From: Bacteroidales bacterium | GTDB lineage: Bacteria > Bacteroidota > Bacteroidia > Bacteroidales > UBA7960 | NCBI GenBank assembly: GCA_007124575.1 | Contig: SLEW01000296.1 | Coordinates: 1 to 16,172 of the forward strand | Direction: 5' to 3' | DNA length: 16,172 nt | Shown: piece by piece, positions 14,660 to 16,172 of the stretch | Layout of the letters: each line of letters starts with the position of its first letter | Position numbering within the stretch: position 1 is the stretch's first letter | Program-made: the position numbers and the translations under genes | Notes under the pieces: generated by a model | Told to the model about the DNA's origin: nothing | What the model saw: the letters and a program-made list of their open reading frames with translations, nothing else | Database searches by the model: none

Positions 14660-15460
14660 CTATTGCATGTTTTGCTCGGTCCAGTCTATTTCTGACCCCA
14701 ACAGGCTGTGGGGAATCAGGTAGATAATGAAAAGCGCGATAGCAGCTGCGAGTACCCATGAGCGGTGATAAGGGTTTCTTCTTACCTTAAAGAAGGCGAT
14801 AGCCCAAAAGATAAAGGATACTGCGGTTTTGTTGTCGGTAAGGTCGGTTCCGAATGGCCAGCCTGTCCACCAGTCACCAAAGGCGTATTTCTGAACTATG
14901 GGTCCGAACACAAGGCCTCCAAGGATCAATGTGGTGATTGTCCACAGGGCATAATTATAGGTTTTTTGTTTGAACAGTGCGGCAATGCCGGCACGCATGC
15001 TGAAGAGCATGGCGGCAAACATAAAGAGGATATGGGGTGTCAGGGCCCAGGCCGGAACAGCATCCCTGAAGCGGATCACGACAGGTTCATCATTTACGAC
15101 AACGGACTCGTCGCCTTTCTCCAGCACGATCTGATACATGGCCTTACCCGCTGGCGGCAGCTGAGGTATTTCAGCTACAAGATATTCCTGGACGCGAGCC
15201 AGGCGCAGCGTATCCCACTGGTCATGACTGGGGTAGCGCTTATAACGAAAATATCCTTCGATGTCTGTGTTTTCGGCCTTTATCCTTACCGGTGCATCCG
15301 CAGGCTGGTCGTATGTCCTGATGAGCCTGAAGCGTATTGTCTCATCAGCAATCTCCACCGTGCCACGCTCAGGTTTGGTAGGGCCGGTCATACGGGTATA
15401 AACTAAGCTTAGCAGTGTGATTACTATGGCAGCAATCCAAAAAAGAATGTTTTTATTCAT
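14660..15460 (-). CDS. Conserved five-helix membrane protein of unknown function
   Basis: This 266-aa protein has an N-terminal anchor (about 5-23), a soluble region of some 115 residues that reads as an all-beta extracytoplasmic domain (IRFRLIRTYDQPADAPVRIKA and EGYFRYKRYPS-type strands), then four membrane helices (about 139-158, 169-187, 211-225, 234-253). A motif WWTGWPFGTDLTDNKTA (197-213) between helices is rich in Trp, Gly and Asp and looks functionally conserved. I do not recognise a named family. It starts 4 bp after the serine hydrolase stop, so the two are cotranscribed and may act together at the envelope. A strong terminator follows it. Confidence 0.85.
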   Translation of the reverse strand: MNKNILFWIAAIVITLLSLVYTRMTGPTKPERGTVEIADETIRFRLIRTYDQPADAPVRIKAENTDIEGYFRYKRYPSHDQWDTLRLARVQEYLVAEIPQLPPAGKAMYQIVLEKGDESVVVNDEPVVIRFRDAVPAWALTPHILFMFAAMLFSMRAGIAALFKQKTYNYALWTITTLILGGLVFGPIVQKYAFGDWWTGWPFGTDLTDNKTAVSFIFWAIAFFKVRRNPYHRSWVLAAAIALFIIYLIPHSLLGSEIDWTEQNMQ

Positions 15461-15464
15461 GTTT

Positions 15465-16172
15465 TTAGTTTTGGATAAATGAGGAGTGGTTCAGAATCCT
15501 CGAATGATGAATGGCATGATATATTTCCTGCATCATATCGGTGCGAATGTTCTGTTCAATGATTTTCCTGTTCGTTTGCGAGGGATATGTCCGGTTGGAC
15601 AGAAACACAAACACCAGGTTTTCCATCGGGTCGGCCCATACGTATGTGCCTGTGAAGCCACTGTGTCCGAAGCTCATGGGGGAAGCGCTTCTTGCTGCCG
15701 GTCCGCTTTCTGCCGGTTCAAGGGAAGGCTTGTCGAATCCCAGGCCGCGCCTGTTGTCGTTGGCTGCAAAGGGAGCGGATGTGAACTTTTGCACGGTGTT
15801 GGGGTCGAAAAACTGTATGCCGCCATACCTGCCTTCGTTCAGCATCATGTACATCAGCTTTGCCAGGTCTGAGGCATTGGAAAACAGCCCTGCATGTCCG
15901 CTGACGCCCCCCAGCATGGCCGCAGCCGGATCATGTACATGGCCGTGCACAACCTGCCGGCGCCATAAGGTGTCATGCTCGCTGGGGACAATATGAGTCA
16001 TGTCGAATCGTTGCAACGGATTATATCCCATGGTACTCAATCCCATGGGAGCATAAAAGGATTTTTTTGCAAATTCATCCAGGCTTAACCCGGTGACATG
16101 ATGTATCACTTCAGATAAAAGGATAAATCCCAGGTCGCTGTATCTGTAGTCTTCGTTTTCCCTGAGCTCCGA
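15465..16172 (-). CDS. Serine hydrolase of the beta-lactamase/PBP class, C-terminal part (possibly GH3 fusion)
   Basis: Only the last 235 residues are inside the window; the frame is open to the edge, so the start lies beyond 16172. The visible part matches the C-terminal half of the class C beta-lactamase/DD-peptidase-like domain: YSDLGF (fragment residues 11-16) replaces the YxN motif, then GGVSGHAGLFSNASDLAKLM (88-107), RRGLGFDKP (141-149), FGHSGFTGTYVWADP (168-182, HSG in place of KTG) and FVFLSNRTYP. The catalytic SxxK lies outside the window. In Bacteroidota this exact sequence style, with HDPAAAMLGGVSGHAG, is usually fused behind a GH3 N-acetylglucosaminidase-like domain in a protein of about 1000 aa, which suggests peptidoglycan recycling or turnover; the fusion cannot be seen here. 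It precedes the membrane-protein gene by 4 bp. Confidence 0.88.
   Translation of the reverse strand, partial: SELRENEDYRYSDLGFILLSEVIHHVTGLSLDEFAKKSFYAPMGLSTMGYNPLQRFDMTHIVPSEHDTLWRRQVVHGHVHDPAAAMLGGVSGHAGLFSNASDLAKLMYMMLNEGRYGGIQFFDPNTVQKFTSAPFAANDNRRGLGFDKPSLEPAESGPAARSASPMSFGHSGFTGTYVWADPMENLVFVFLSNRTYPSQTNRKIIEQNIRTDMMQEIYHAIHHSRILNHSSFIQN

Noticed and set aside
14765..15406. Long plus-strand open frame opposite the membrane-protein gene (213 codons)
   Set aside because: It has no recognisable domain or promoter and mirrors a well-supported gene; the similar frames opposite lepB (10211-10735) and guaA (1624-2079, minus) were rejected for the same reason.
1..16172. CRISPR array, tRNA/rRNA genes, insertion sequence, defence or toxin-antitoxin system
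   Set aside because: I saw no regular repeats, RNA gene signatures, transposase, integrase or nuclease motifs; all sizeable frames are explained by core genes.

Overview
The window comes from a chromosome of the phylum Bacteroidota, probably a free-living member of class Bacteroidia or a relative. Three things point there: the gene order parA-parB-DUF5683-dapB-lepB, upstream regions carrying TAnnTTTG-type -7 boxes with no obvious Shine-Dalgarno sequences, and phylum-typical protein forms (a short arginine decarboxylase-like enzyme, a long signal peptidase I with an extra membrane domain, an FtsK followed by a LolA-like protein, a serine hydrolase of the GH3-fused type). I see no mobile element, CRISPR array, tRNA or rRNA. 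Every gene is full length except the one cut by the right edge.

Layout. Positions 58-723 (-) hold a YggS/PLPBP-type PLP homeostasis protein, divergent from guaA (841-2370, +) across a 117-bp promoter region. Next comes a secreted protein (2440-4611, +) with three LysM domains and a periplasmic-binding-protein-like domain. It ends stop-to-stop, with no spare base, against a LolA-like gene (4612-5280, -). From there to the right edge (about 11.5 kb) every gene is on the minus strand. In order of transcription these are: a partial serine hydrolase (15465-16172) and a five-helix membrane protein (14660-15460), closed by a strong intrinsic terminator; then parA, parB, a DUF5683 protein, dapB, lepB and a DUF2784-like protein; then the arginine decarboxylase-like gene with its own promoter; then ftsK, with its own promoter, and lolA.

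The minus-strand block is mostly cell-cycle and envelope work: chromosome segregation (ParA/ParB, FtsK), diaminopimelate and lysine synthesis (DapB), protein export (LepB), lipoprotein handling (LolA-like) and probable peptidoglycan turnover (serine hydrolase). The LysM protein fits the same envelope theme. guaA and yggS are housekeeping metabolism.

This is largely a conserved core region, and I do not see a convincing new defence or mobile system. The most interesting leads are the LysM/binding-protein fusion (a possible peptidoglycan-tethered sensor or synthase activator), a dyad over the guaA start with a probably leaderless transcript, a perfect 10-bp inverted repeat at the left edge, a DUF5683 gene without an ATG start, and an arginine decarboxylase-like enzyme that lacks the family's usual EPGR-type motif.
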